DNA of 25,566 nucleotides, taken from Smittium mucronatum (Eukaryota; Kickxellomycota; Harpellomycetes; Harpellales; Legeriomycetaceae). The notes under the pieces are model-generated. The model was not told where the DNA came from and did not search any database. It saw only the letters and a list, made by a program, of their open reading frames with translations. The stretch lies in assembly GCA_001953115.1 (NCBI GenBank), contig LSSL01000807.1, positions 1-25,566 on the forward strand, read 5' to 3'. Numbering within the stretch: the stretch's first letter is position 1; the number at the start of each line of letters is the position of its first letter. Below, piece by piece: positions 1-10,635 of the stretch. Both the position numbers and the translations under genes were made by a program.

Positions 1-66
1 AAATTGTAGATTTATGATCCAATACCACAGCAAAAAATTGCTACTTTTTCTGCATGAGTTTTTTCA

Positions 67-256
67 TTTACCCCTTTAGTTGGTTGCTGATACAGCTTAT
101 GTTAAAAATACATTACATAACCATTTATAATTCTAAATAAATATTCGTTTGTTTGAACTTTTAATAAAAGAATCTGAGCCAAAGTTTGGCTCTATGGACG
201 TTTGTAGCCTCCGTTGTACGTGCCATTTTTTGTATGATGGCCCCTGAAAGGGTTAA
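67..256 (-). repeat. Degenerate copy of the TTAA-flanked miniature element; right end clear, left end uncertain
   Basis: The right end at 222-256 reads GCCATTTTTTGTAT, then GGCCCCTGAAAGGGTTAA, matching end A of the repeat family. The left boundary is placed at TTTACCCCTTT (67-77), but this gives 190 bp instead of ~170, and the end-B subterminal motif is not recognisable. Confidence 0.5.
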
Positions 257-1508
257 TGATGAATATGATTCAAAATTTATATAAATTTAAAATGTTTACT
301 CAAATACAACATTAGCTTATTAATATTTGGTTTTGAATGCAGATAAATCCTTCAACAGTTTTAAATATGAATTGAAGTTATTGGTATTTATATATTATTA
401 ATTTTTGGCCTGAATATTGATTCTAAGAAGATTTTCTTGATCATTCACCGATCTTCATATCTCCAATTTCATTAAAATAAAATAAATGAAGCGAAAAAAT
501 AAATTATTCATCAATGAAACCTACTTTGAGGATCTAAAACCATATCGTTTTTATAATGAATTTAAACATCTCAAAGTCAATTTATAGAAATATCCTCATT
601 TATAATTGAAAATTAATACTTGATGTTTATAAGAATCAGATATCCAATTAAGGCTTATAAATTACCACGTAAAAACCCTAAATCACGGTTAGTGATTCAT
701 CAGATATTATTTTTAACGAAAATTTGATTTTTTCCCCCGGAATTTACATAACAAATTTTCAATAATTTTACACAAACTGTCATAAATATTTTTTGCTACT
801 CGGAATATTTGTAAATTTCGATTTATTGATATAAAAATAATCTGTATCAATTTTATTTTTATGAAAAATATAAAATCAATTTAAAAGTTTTAAAATCAAA
901 AATAAAAGCTATAAAGAAATCCAAGGAAGGAAAAATAACCTAAAAGTCTTGATTGAGCTTAAATTCTGATTTGGGAAATTAAATACCACATTAAAATTAG
1001 TTTTTATAACGTAATTTTATTTAAAAAAATCCATGAATACTATGATAAAAATAATATAAAAATATTTTACAAACTAATACCCGAAACATACCTAACAATA
1101 TGATATTCAATTTGCTAAAGAACGGGTGCACCATAAAGGAAGATAAACCGTTCCGGTTTATGTAAGTATCACTATCTTCCAATATAGAAAGTCTAAATGT
1201 ATTATTAAACTGAGTTATAAAGATTTAGTGTTTTGATTAAGTGGAATTACTAAATATCAAGCAGTTGAAAGTGTAGTTTACATCAACACTTTTCTAAAAC
1301 ACAATTATGCAGTTTATTTATCTCCTAATTTATCCAGATAAAGATATAACTATTAATAATAATAAAAAGTTTCAGAATAATCAAATAAACAAAGAATAAA
1401 ACCAAGTTTGATAAATCCCAAAACAATGTGAAGTTTATATTTTTTTAAATTATTGTTTTTAATGCTTTAATTTAGGTTTTTATATAAAGCACAATTTATA
1501 TGTATTTA
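257..1508. other. No gene or clear repeat seen
   Basis: AT-rich sequence with stops in all frames and poly-A/T tracts. I see no coding frame, RNA gene or repeat copy that I can support. Confidence 0.6.
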
Positions 1509-1675
1509 TTAATCAATTCAGGGCCAGCGGTATAAATTTTGATTTATATTTTAGGCAATACAAATATTTGATTTTAATTTAACATTAATAATCAAATTAA
1601 TAATTGTACCATTGAGTAAAAAATATTAATTCGCAAATATAATTTCGTATCATTTTAAGACCCGGAGATGGTTAA
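1509..1675 (+). repeat. TTAA-flanked miniature inverted-repeat element, copy 1 (167 bp)
   Basis: Flanked by TTAA at 1509-1512 and 1672-1675. The left side (end A) carries TTCAGGGCCAGCGGTATAAA. The right side (end B) carries GACCCGGAGATGGTTAA with the upstream CAAATA motif. This is an old, diverged copy. Strand is given by the end A to end B order. Confidence 0.65.
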
Positions 1676-2122
1676 GAGAAGGCATTTTTATATTAAAATT
1701 TACCAAATTAATTATTTGGTAGTAATTTACTGGAACAAACCATAAGGCTATTGAGTAATAGCAAGTCACTATTCCAAAATATTGTTTGTATTAGCAAATT
1801 TTTGGAAACTAGTCTATATTAAGTGTGGTTTTATAACTTTGTTGGATAGTAGTGATACAGTTTTAATTTAGAAATTGATTAGACTCTTTCAGAACTGATG
1901 GCTCAAAAATAGAGCAGAATTTTCAGTTGAAACAAATCTTCAATAACACTTACATGCCCAAATAAGTTAATTTTTGGCGCACTTTGTCATTTTGAATTGA
2001 AATTCCTCCATCAACTATTGAAAAATTGCTCTAAAATCTTAAAATTTCCCCAATAAGATTATAGTAAATGCGATCTATTATCGATATTTAAAAGGGGTCG
2101 AAATCAAACAATTTTTGGCCTT

Positions 2123-2575
2123 AAGAAAAAAAAAATCACACATCCGTCCAAATGTGTAAAATGACACATTTGGGAATGTGTGGAGTTATTTCTTTCTGGA
2201 GATATAAGCTATAAGTTTACATTTACACTTTATACCTGTGATGGCTGTTATGAAATTTTTTGCATCAAACCTTCCATCAAAAAAGTGAAGAATTTTACTT
2301 TTAATACAAAATTAATTTTGAAATTTCATTTGGGAGATTTTTTTTTCGTATAAATATTTTATTTCAACACACGGTTATTTTTTCTTTGATATTTCTTGGT
2401 GTAGCAGACTTTTTGATTTCCTTTTTTGATTTCCAGTGAACGATATTAAATAATTAATAATAACTCCACTTTTTTCCACAAATTGGAAAACGAAAAATAA
2501 AATTTTGATATGATACTTTAGATTGAGTTAAAATGACACATTTGAGTACGCGTGTGATTTTTTCTTTCTGGGAAT
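2123..2575. repeat. Cluster of inverted 30-bp motifs, possible miniature element
   Basis: One motif of about 34 bp occurs at 2123-2157, and again inverted at 2164-2200 and 2536-2570. Its core is AAATCACAC, then a variable spacer, then CAAATGTGT. The outer pair would form terminal inverted repeats of a ~450-bp element. The inner pair makes a hairpin (2137-2182). A further inverted pair, GTGGAGTTA/TAACTCCAC (about 2181 and 2461), lies inside. No coding frame is seen. Confidence 0.5.
2137..2182. repeat. Strong hairpin with ~17-bp stem
   Basis: The arm CACACAT-(CCGT)-CCAAATGTGT pairs with ACACATTTGG-(GA)-ATGTGTG across a 6-nt loop. The pairing is perfect except for a small internal bulge. Confidence 0.6.
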
Positions 2576-2586
2576 ACGAGGGTTAA

Positions 2587-3106
2587 AAACAATTTTCCCT
2601 ACACATCTAAAACACTAATCCCAGTTTGACCCTCATCGACTAACTGGCACCCCATTTGCCTACATTGATACCAGACCAGTATCACTGCACCAATAGCTGT
2701 TTGGATCCTCCGCACTATGTAACTAACTTTAATTGGATTAGACAACACAAATATAACAGTTTAAAGCGAATAAGCAATACCCCTACCATAATTCGAACTT
2801 ATTTTATTTTCAGTCCTATAAAAAGGCGATTAGTTTTGGTAATTTTGTTAATTAATACAATCATTAAATAAAATAAGAAGAATTCCATTTTTAGTAATTC
2901 AAAAAATTCTTGGACCAAGGAGATGCTTTAAAAAACTAAATAAAAGTCCGACCTCGATAGCAATATCCCGATTATTAAATAATTATAAAATGCATTAACT
3001 GTTTACTGGTAATTTGAATTGCTGAATGTGGCGAAGTAGCACGATCAGTTAAGCTAGGTAGCTAGTTACAAAGAGAAAAAATTAAGGAACATTAAAAAGA
3101 ATTATT
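2587..3106. other. No supported gene; slightly GC-richer island at about 2600-2720
   Basis: The stretch around 2600-2720 is visibly less AT-rich than its surroundings. The only open frame there (71 codons from a TTG) resembles nothing I know. It may be a remnant of a coding sequence or repeat. Confidence 0.4.
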
Positions 3107-3112
3107 TTTATT
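3107..3112 (-). terminator. Candidate polyadenylation signal AATAAA for the regulator
   Basis: AATAAA on the minus strand, about 50 nt after the stop codon. In sequence this AT-rich such hexamers are common, so position is the only support. Confidence 0.35.
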
Positions 3113-3159
3113 TTTATGTTCATTAAATCATAGTAAATAATCCTTGTGAATATCTCTTA

Positions 3160-4951
3160 TTAAGGCGAAGATCTGCTTGATATTAGATAGCTTATCTTGT
3201 TTTTAAAGCTGGGGTTAGAACTAGAGGGATCTTCTATTTTTTCAGGAGTTTTTCTTTTACTCGAATTTGAAACAGGTGTTTCGATCTCAGGAATCAGGGC
3301 TATATCTCCATATAGATTGTAAGAGTTATTTTTCTGCATTGTATTTTGCTTGTGTTCCTTGCTTCGTAAAATTTTGGGACTTTTATGCTGATCCTGTGCA
3401 TATTTCATTTTTAAATCATAAGATCCTTGCTTGTTAGAGTATGAATCAATAAAAGTATTGGGATTTAAAGGTTGGGTGGTTTTGATTATTTCATAACTGT
3501 TTTCAATTCCATACTTATGTGCAGGATGGGGTTGCGAGGTGGATTTCCGAAGGGGGTTATCATCCGTATTATTAGACGTAAAAGAATCGCTCATCAACTT
3601 AAACATGGCAAGATTATAGTCCCTTTCTGTGTAATTAATAGAGACCCAGCCATCTTTTTTATATACTAAATGAGATAAATTTATGTTCTTGTGCAAATGT
3701 TTTTTTTGATTTGGGATTCCACCTACAGTTCCTCCGATTTTTTTTAAAGGGTCGGTAGGTTTTAAATCTTTGTGTTTTAAGTTCTGTACTGATGAAGCTT
3801 CGTTTTCCGAAAAATATACTTTATTTCTCATTCTATCAGAGACTATAGCAGGGTCATTTTCCCAATTTGAAACTAGTAGGAATTTATAAATGGGACATGA
3901 TTTGCTGACTATGCAACAAGAGAAGGGATCCAATGACGAGCCCAACGGAATTACCCAAGGGTCTAGATCAGAAGGAGAGAGCGCACAAATTTTTAATTCA
4001 GGGATTTCCCCAATGTATTTTTTGTTTTCTGAATATACCTTGGACTTAATTCCGGATATAAGAGATAGGTTTTTTAAGAGACATGAAGAGACATTTGAAA
4101 ATTTCCTAGTGAGCTTCAAAGCCCGAACGATTTCCTCGTACCCTTTCTTTATCTCTTGTCGATCGGGATAGTCTTTTAAAGACATGACATTGAGAAGGAT
4201 AGTACCACATACAAAGTAAAAAAAAATTAATATATCGTTGTATCTAGAAAAAAGATCATTTCCATTAAACCATTTTATCATTTTTGAAACTTGAAGAGCC
4301 ATTTCGAGACAAATAATTTTTGAGTTTTTTATTTTGTTCAAATGTGATATTGTCAGTCGCTTATAAGATAAGTTTGATTTGTAGAGAGATAATTTAGCAA
4401 CCCTGTACAAAACTCCACTAAAAAAATGGAGGAATAAACTGCTTTTCATACTTTGACTCAGTTCAAAATCCAAAATTTCTTTCCCACTTCCACCATTCCA
4501 AGGAAAAAAGCTGTTTACAGATTCGTAATTCCTCTCATATTCTTCTAGCCTTTCTTCCAGTTTTATGAATGATTTGAGCTCTTCTTTTTCATCGATTTTG
4601 ACTGATTTTTTACTTTTGTTAACAAAAGATGTTACCATCCCCAAATTAACATAGGCTCTACATATGCTATCATGAGCTCCAAAACATTTCTCCTTTGGGT
4701 TGTTCGATCCAAAACCAGAAACCCCTATAGGAATGTTTGATTTTTCAAAACCCCCGGAGGGGTAATTTACGCAAACAAAGGAGTCATCTATCATTGGAGC
4801 TAATCCCAAAACAAAAGATGTAATTTTGTCACAAAAATAAACTAGCCACCAAACTCTCCTCTTAAACTCTACATCATCAGATTCAATTTTATTTGATAGA
4901 ATCTTTTTCTTTTTAATGTCTATTTTATGAAGTCCTTCTGAGAGAGAAAGT
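3160..4951 (-). other. Exon 3 of the Zn2Cys6 regulator
   Basis: Encodes residues 290-885 after completing Arg289. The true frame extends upstream of the TTG at 4809, through VWWLVYFCDKITSFV, so the open frame does not start there. It ends with TAA at 3162-3160. Confidence 0.85.
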
Positions 4952-5978
4952 CTAATTGTGAATTAGTTAAAACTGTTGATATACAGGTTGTGTTAAATTA
5001 GAGTAAAAGATGTATTTAGGTACCTTATAGCTATGCCTAAACGGAATTTTTAATAGATACAAAAATATCGAAAAAACAAAGTTTAATTCATCAATTATAT
5101 AACTTAAGTTGGTCAAAAGAGGTACCTGTCGCTTTAAATGCCTGATATGAATTCCCAACTCCTAAACTATGAATAGATAGGAGTATTAATGACAATATTT
5201 TTAGATCTCCTCCTGTTGTTAAGTTTTTTTGGATGTGTTCTAATGCCTTTTGGGCATAAATAGTGCCAGAGAGATATAATGAATCATTAAAAATAGTTGC
5301 GCCGTTCATGACTTTAACACCGATGGCAAGTACTGAATATCTGAAATAACTAAGATCCTCATTTACATCCAGTTTTGTTTTAATAATGCTTTTACATAAA
5401 GTGGCAGCAAATATACTGTGTGACTTAGATATTCTCTCGATCACTTCCATAAAAACCCTATTTGAAACATTTAAATTTCCTATTTCCAAAGATTCGTTTT
5501 TAAGAAGAGACCCTAACACTTTTTGGTTTTGGTTTGACTTCGCGACCCTCCTTGATTCAGAATGAGATGGAGGGTTATTGTAAGATCTTGATGTTGCGAA
5601 GTCTTGAGGTCGATATACCGTATTAGTCTCGCTAAATAATGAATCACTTTGATAAAAATTATCTTTAGCTATTTTGAAATTATTCGATCCGAGATATCCC
5701 TTGAGTATATTAAGCTTAAAGTTTAACCTTGCTAATCTCGTGTTTATAGTGTCAAAATTTTTGTATTTCGTACCCAAATATGATCCCGATTGATAATTGC
5801 ATATTCTTCCCATTCTTTGGCACGTTAAGCATGAAGGCCGAGTGCCATCACATTTTGTCTTTTTAACTCTACATACTTTGCAAGAATGTATGGCATTTCC
5901 ATAAACCATAGAGCCCATATTTAGGGGTTCCGAATTAATTGGTATAATTGAAGATCCTTCCTTTTCACTCGCGCTCAT
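3160..5978 (-). CDS. Zn2Cys6 fungal transcription factor, three exons including a 13-nt micro-exon
   Basis: Probable nuclear DNA-binding regulator of 885 residues, joined from exons 5978-5126, 5036-5024 and 4951-3160 on the minus strand (853+13+1792 = 2658 nt, exactly 886 codons with the stop). A binuclear zinc cluster lies at residues 33-60 with cysteines 33, 36, 43, 50, 53 and 60 (CX2CX6CX6CX2CX6C), with the usual basic residues between the second and third cysteines. A basic/hydrophobic linker follows at about 75-95. A fungal_trans-like regulatory region spans roughly 165-420, including GIAIRLSLSEGLHKID (285-300) and the KRRVWWLVYFCD block (319-330). The C-terminal ~150 residues are rich in Asn, Ser and Lys and look disordered. 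The ATG at 5978 has A at -3 and gives a normal N-terminus before the cluster. Such a long open frame in AT-rich DNA full of stops implies selection. Target genes and ligand are unknown; no orthologue name is recognised. Confidence 0.88.
4952..5023 (-). other. Intron 2 (72 nt)
   Basis: Starts GTACCTAAA and ends CACAATTAG on the minus strand. A possible branch site TAACTAAT lies about 15 nt before the acceptor. A second AG with a better pyrimidine tract (CTCTCTCAG, ending at 4938) lies 14 nt further in. It fits the frame only if the micro-exon is skipped. Confidence 0.72.
5024..5036 (-). other. Micro-exon of 13 nt (exon 2)
   Basis: The minus-strand sequence GCATAGCTATAAG completes a split glycine codon (G|GC), encodes Ile-Ala-Ile, and gives the first two bases of an Arg codon (AG|A). 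It sits between a TTTAG acceptor and a GTACCT donor. The resulting peptide matches the conserved fungal_trans segment just before GLH. No cDNA evidence is available here, so the call rests on frame, splice signals and the motif. Confidence 0.75.
5037..5125 (-). other. Intron 1 (89 nt)
   Basis: Starts GTACCT and ends CCGTTTAG on the minus strand. It is very AT-rich, with a T-rich stretch in its second half. The boundaries were chosen because only this acceptor, together with intron 2, restores the family motif G-x-A-x-R in frame. Confidence 0.75.
5126..5978 (-). other. Exon 1 of the Zn2Cys6 regulator (DNA-binding part)
   Basis: Encodes residues 1-284 plus the first base of codon 285. It ends GCG ACA G before the donor GTACCT. 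Reading on without splicing gives only 11 more residues of unrelated sequence and then a stop, which is why the frame must leave here. It carries the zinc cluster and the first part of the regulatory domain. Confidence 0.85.
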
Positions 5979-6168
5979 TTTATGGGATACTCTCGATTTT
6001 GATATAAAAAGTGAAAAAGAATGTTTTTACAATAAATAAAAAGAGTTTGATTTTTGAAAAAAAAAATCAATAGGCCAACCAGATCATATATATCTATATC
6101 TGTAGGAAAGGCAGGAAGCTGTTTTTTCTTATCGAAAATTTATTTTACTGTTTTGATACAGCTAAGGT
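5979..6168 (-). promoter_or_regulatory. Presumed upstream region of the Zn2Cys6 regulator gene
   Basis: This is the sequence immediately upstream of the start codon. It has poly-A/T tracts and an ATATATATCTATATC stretch near 6087. No binding-site motif can be supported from sequence alone, and the assignment rests on position only. Confidence 0.3.
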
Positions 6169-6978
6169 ACCTTCCATAACAAAGAGGGTCGGCTAAAAGA
6201 TGGAAAAATATAAATATTGTACAAATATATCCGTCGATTAGATCGGTAAAAAAGAAAAGGTTCAGTATATTTCCAGAACACAACATATACTTATAAATTT
6301 TTCTATTATGTTGACATCATTTAAAATATTTTTACATCAATGGAACTTTATCAGAAGCCCAAAAAGCACATCCATTTATTCAAATTTTTCGGCAGGTAAA
6401 AAACGCGGTAATAGGATTCATGACGATCTAGAACATCTGTGGAATCACCATTTTATTTAAAAGATGTATTATTAGTATGACATTACCCTGATTGGGAAAT
6501 ATGATTGTTTTGTTATCTCGTAGGTCTGAAGGAATTAATTCTAGAAAATTATCCTTAATAGGGGGTTAAGACAAAAGTATTGTGATTTTTAATAGAAAAC
6601 CTAAATTCGTGTCTTGACTCGCAAACACGTAACTTATTAGATATTTAGCATTTACATGATAAACAATTTGCCAATGAGAGCAAATAGAATATTCAAGTGT
6701 CTTCAGGTTCCGAGGGACTAACAATAAAACATATATCCGTACGGACCCAGTATTTTGGTAATGGGTTAATACTTCATTCATATAAACTTAAATATGTTGG
6801 TGATTATAAATAAGATTAATTTCCACCATTAATTTCAAGACTGTCATACCTAATAATCCAATTGAAGTGTCCCTTAGTTCATAAAATTATTAATACTATG
6901 ACACTCCATTCATAAAGCAACCCATTTCTTCGGTTTTTTGAAAAAAAAATTTCAGCCGACCCTCCCTGAAGGTGGAAA
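6169..6978. repeat. Inverted repeat pair ~0.8 kb apart, possible decayed DNA element
   Basis: GAGGGTCGGCT at 6184-6194 is repeated exactly and inverted at 6954-6964. In both places it is preceded, at variable spacing, by ACCTTC and followed by A-rich sequence. A third, weaker relative is at about 7036-7056. The GGGTCGG core also occurs in end A of the TTAA element family. There is no coding sequence between the arms. Confidence 0.4.
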
Positions 6979-7924
6979 TATGAGACTAACAACGTTATTT
7001 CCGAATTTAGAATAGGAGGGAAAAAAGTGAGTTATTTACAGCCGAACTTCGGGGTAAAAACAAAGCGCAATACTATTAATTATCTGATGCTGTTGTCATC
7101 AGAATTAAAAAAATTACTTCTTTTTTGTGCAAAAATCTATTCTTGCTAATTTTTCTTAAATTCTATTGATTTGATATTAAAAATCATTGTTAAAAAATCG
7201 AGGATCACGTATATAAATTGAATTTTAAATTCGATCCGAGAGTGTGCGTGTTATGGAATTAGATTAAAACTCTGATCTTACAGATGCGAAAAATCGACGA
7301 GAATACATTATTATAGGGCTATAATCTATTGCTATTTAACTTTTTGTTGCTATGGGCTTTATCGTGACATCTCTAATAGTCAATATTTAAGCTACTTTGT
7401 GATACTATATTAAAAAGTTACATTAAATTGGCCATATTTTCATTGATTAATTATGGGTATCTTGGTTTATAGTAAAACCCATGTCCCAGAATCCCCCTAA
7501 AATTAAAGGGATAAGTTTGGACTGAAATTTTATTTCTTTTATCGGAAGAGTGCCAAAATAATCTCAGAAAATCTTAAAATAAGTGGTTAATAATAAACAA
7601 TAGCTGCAATCATTGGGCGATTTATAAATTTCTTTACTACAAATCTAAAGAGAAAATTTTTTTCATGACATTAACTATATTTTTTTCTAAACTCCATCTT
7701 TCTAGAAGATTAAATTTTGCCATATTTGCCACCAACATTTAAGCCAAGTATTTTTGGTTGGATTTATCTTCATTACACTTGTTATATTTTATCATAATCA
7801 AATATGCTTTTTATGGTTTTATCAATTCAGAACATATAGTGTTTTGAGGTTGTAAATAACATAGGCTTGATTTGGTGAATACATATAGTTTGGAAAGATT
7901 GATTTACTTTTGCTCGATAGATTT

Positions 7925-8085
7925 TTAACCCTTATTGGACCCAAATAGTACATTGAAATACACTTTGTAAAAAAATAACTTGTTTATTTGATAATATAAA
8001 ACATTAATTATTAAGACTTGAATTTATAGACTGTTCACTAACCAAAAAATGTCCATTTTAGTACGACCCGACCTGAAGGGGCTAA
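7925..8085 (-). repeat. TTAA-flanked miniature element, copy 2 (~161 bp)
   Basis: The left end B reads TTAACCCTTATTGGACCC with CAAATAGTACAT following. The right end A reads GTCCATTTTAGTACGACCC, then GACCTGAAGGGGCTAA. The orientation is opposite to copy 1. Confidence 0.7.
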
Positions 8086-8371
8086 AATTGTTTAAAACTA
8101 CTATAATGTTAGAACTAGATGTAAACTATCTGAAGTTTATTAGATAACCTCTTTTGTACAGCTGAAAGAAAATTAGCAAATCAATCTATTGAAAATGAAT
8201 GGACTTTATGTCTTCATGTATCACGTAGTAAATTATCAAATAAAAATTATCAATTCGATTCTCCTTATCTTTGGTGAAAATAATTTATTTTTCTATTGGA
8301 TATTCTATTCGGTATTAGGCCTTAAAAATATGTTTTGCTGAGATTGTTAATCAAAGAATTAAAATTTTCTA

Positions 8372-8541
8372 CTAACCCTTTCAGGGCTGAATGTATAAAA
8401 TTGTCTTCATTTTTAGCTCAATGTTATCATTGGATCAATAATTCTTGTATGTTATTGAGTGAATTATGGAATGGGGCTGATTGAAAATGTACGTATACAC
8501 AAATAGGAGTGAGGAACAAACTCGGGCCCAGAAAGGGTTAA
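8372..8541 (+). repeat. TTAA-flanked miniature element, copy 3 (170 bp)
   Basis: The left end A (CTAACCCTTTCAGGGC) and right end B (GGGCCCAGAAAGGGTTAA) form imperfect terminal inverted repeats. The internal TACACAAATAGGAGTGA motif and the AGCTCAATGTTATCA segment match copy 5 along its whole length. Confidence 0.85.
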
Positions 8542-8992
8542 AAGAAAAAAAACGTATTTATTAAGCCAATACAACATCGATAAAAATATGATCTAGACTA
8601 GATTAGTTTTAAAGAGAACCTTTTTGGGGTGAAAGAGCATCCATATTACGGTATATTATTAAAGGTTAGTATTTCTCCATAGTTTATGCTAAGTAAATAT
8701 CAATATAATTAAAGAGGCAATGTGTAATTATAATTTGAACTTCAATTATTCAAATTTGTTAGCGAAATATATCCTCAAATATTAATAAAATTGCGTGATT
8801 TGTTTTGAAAACTTTTTCTTGGATTTTAATTGTTCAATAAAATAAAAAACAATGGGCCAATAGAATTGGGTAATACACATCTCATTATGTCGAAAATATT
8901 CAAACTATTGCGAATTGTACACCGGTTCTAATATTTTTGAAAAAAGTGTATAAACTCATTTCAGTATGAACATGATGGTTTTATAATTCAAA

Positions 8993-9020
8993 TATTAATA
9001 TTAATATTAATATTATTATT
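8993..9020. repeat. (AATATT)n microsatellite
   Basis: About four units of AATATT, running into ATT repeats. Confidence 0.8.
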
Positions 9021-9856
9021 CATGTACTTCGATATTTTTTACTTATCAGCTTTTAGAGGATGAATAACTGATACTAAAGGTGTCGAAAGCTTAATGAAAA
9101 TCAATTCAAATGATTGATATGCATATTAACATCCATAAATTGAATCTCGGTGTGTACATCTCTTATTTTTTTTTTGATGCATATCTGGGAGATTCTTTTC
9201 GAATGTAGAAACTTCCCTACCAATTTTTTACTGGATTCCTAATTTTTAAATACACTACTAAATTAATTTTAAAGCTATTGAATAATTCAAAATTCGAACT
9301 AAAAAAGAAATTGATTATTGGCAAATTTCAGAGATTTTATTAGCTCTAGTATATTCTTCCATTTTTATTGGCTTTGAAATCTTATTAACAATTCTATATA
9401 ATAGCTTACATAGTAAAAAAAGCCTCCTCGTATAAAGAATCAACCATATTTATGCCGGAAAAAAAATGGGCTATCTAAATATGTAATTGCATATGTTTAT
9501 CTAATTATACACACTATCTTTAATTTTACTGGTCTTTTGTAATGTCTCTTAGTGGGATTCCTTTTTACCAACTACTAATTATTCCAATCTCGGTTATGCA
9601 GCTTCAACCCTTTATAGAACCAAAAAATTAAATTTAGTGACTCTAATTTTATATAAATTTACGGCTTTGAGTTATAAAAAATTAGAGAGCTACCCAATGG
9701 AATATTAAAAATTGAAGTTAAAAGCCCCTTTTAAATTATTATCTAATTCTAAATGTAGAACACAATTTTATCCCTATTCCCAAAAGGATTTAATTTGAAG
9801 TTATGCAAGAATTAAAAAAAAATTAAAAATCATCTACAACTCGAACCCAATAATCG

Positions 9857-10028
9857 TTAATCTTTTCATGACCGATGGTAAAAATAATTATCTTTATCTT
9901 TCATTCAATCTTAACATTGGGTTGATAAATCTTGTATAATACTGGACAAATCAAGAAACCGAGCCAACTGAAATAGTTAATATACACAAATAGGGGCGAA
10001 ACGAAAATCTGGATCCGAAAAAGGTTAA
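9857..10028 (+). repeat. TTAA-flanked miniature element, copy 4 (172 bp)
   Basis: TTAATCTTTTCATGACCGAT at the left (end A). At the right (end B), TACACAAATAGGGGCGA is followed by GGATCCGAAAAAGGTTAA. Both flanking TTAA sites are intact. Confidence 0.8.
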
Positions 10029-10635
10029 TTGGTAGGATTATCTTTTCGAGTTGCTTATTTTTTAGTTGTAGTTCTTTGGATTATAGTTTAAAAATAGGAT
10101 TTTTAATTTTACCTTTAGCAGCTTTTTTAGTATTATTATGCAGCTTACACTATGAAATTCCTTACTTTTTTATCACCGGATTTTAACAAAACACAGATTT
10201 ATTAGGAAACCAGAAATTACGGTTCAAAATCAAAACTCGGCTGATAGAAAATGAAGACCTATTGCCCATTTCCAACCTCAAATACACATAATTAATAGGT
10301 CTATTAGCACCAAAACTATTACGCTAATATGTATAAAACTCTTTTATACGGTGCTTTTTTTAAATTCTGAATTGACTGGATCTTTTTTCGGTACGCTGTA
10401 AAAATCAATTTATTTATCAAAAATGGGAAATAATTACTTTTATTGGATAAATCGTCTTATTTTATTAATAGTTATAAATAATTTTTCATTTTAATTTAAG
10501 GCTATCCAGTAATATTTTGCATTTTTTTGTGGTACATTCCCGGGTAATAAAAAAGCTAGGAATTTATTTGACCAGTGTCAATTCTCAAAAAAGATTTTTT
10601 AAATGCTGACCCTTTCCAAAAAAAAAACCACTATT

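Noticed and set aside
2656..2871. Plus-strand open frame of 71 codons
   Set aside because: It starts with TTG, has no family resemblance, and has no splice or promoter context. It is kept only as a note on the GC-richer island.
3472..4171. Plus-strand open frames of 65 and 93 codons
   Set aside because: They lie antisense to exon 3 of the transcription factor, have no recognisable domain, and are explained as shadows.
4967..5158. Minus-strand open frame of 63 codons
   Set aside because: It overlaps exon 1, both introns and the micro-exon in a different frame and shows no domain. It is a by-product of the gene.
6566..6781. Minus-strand open frame of 71 codons upstream of the regulator
   Set aside because: No recognisable motif. 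It lies within a possible decayed element and is compatible with chance.
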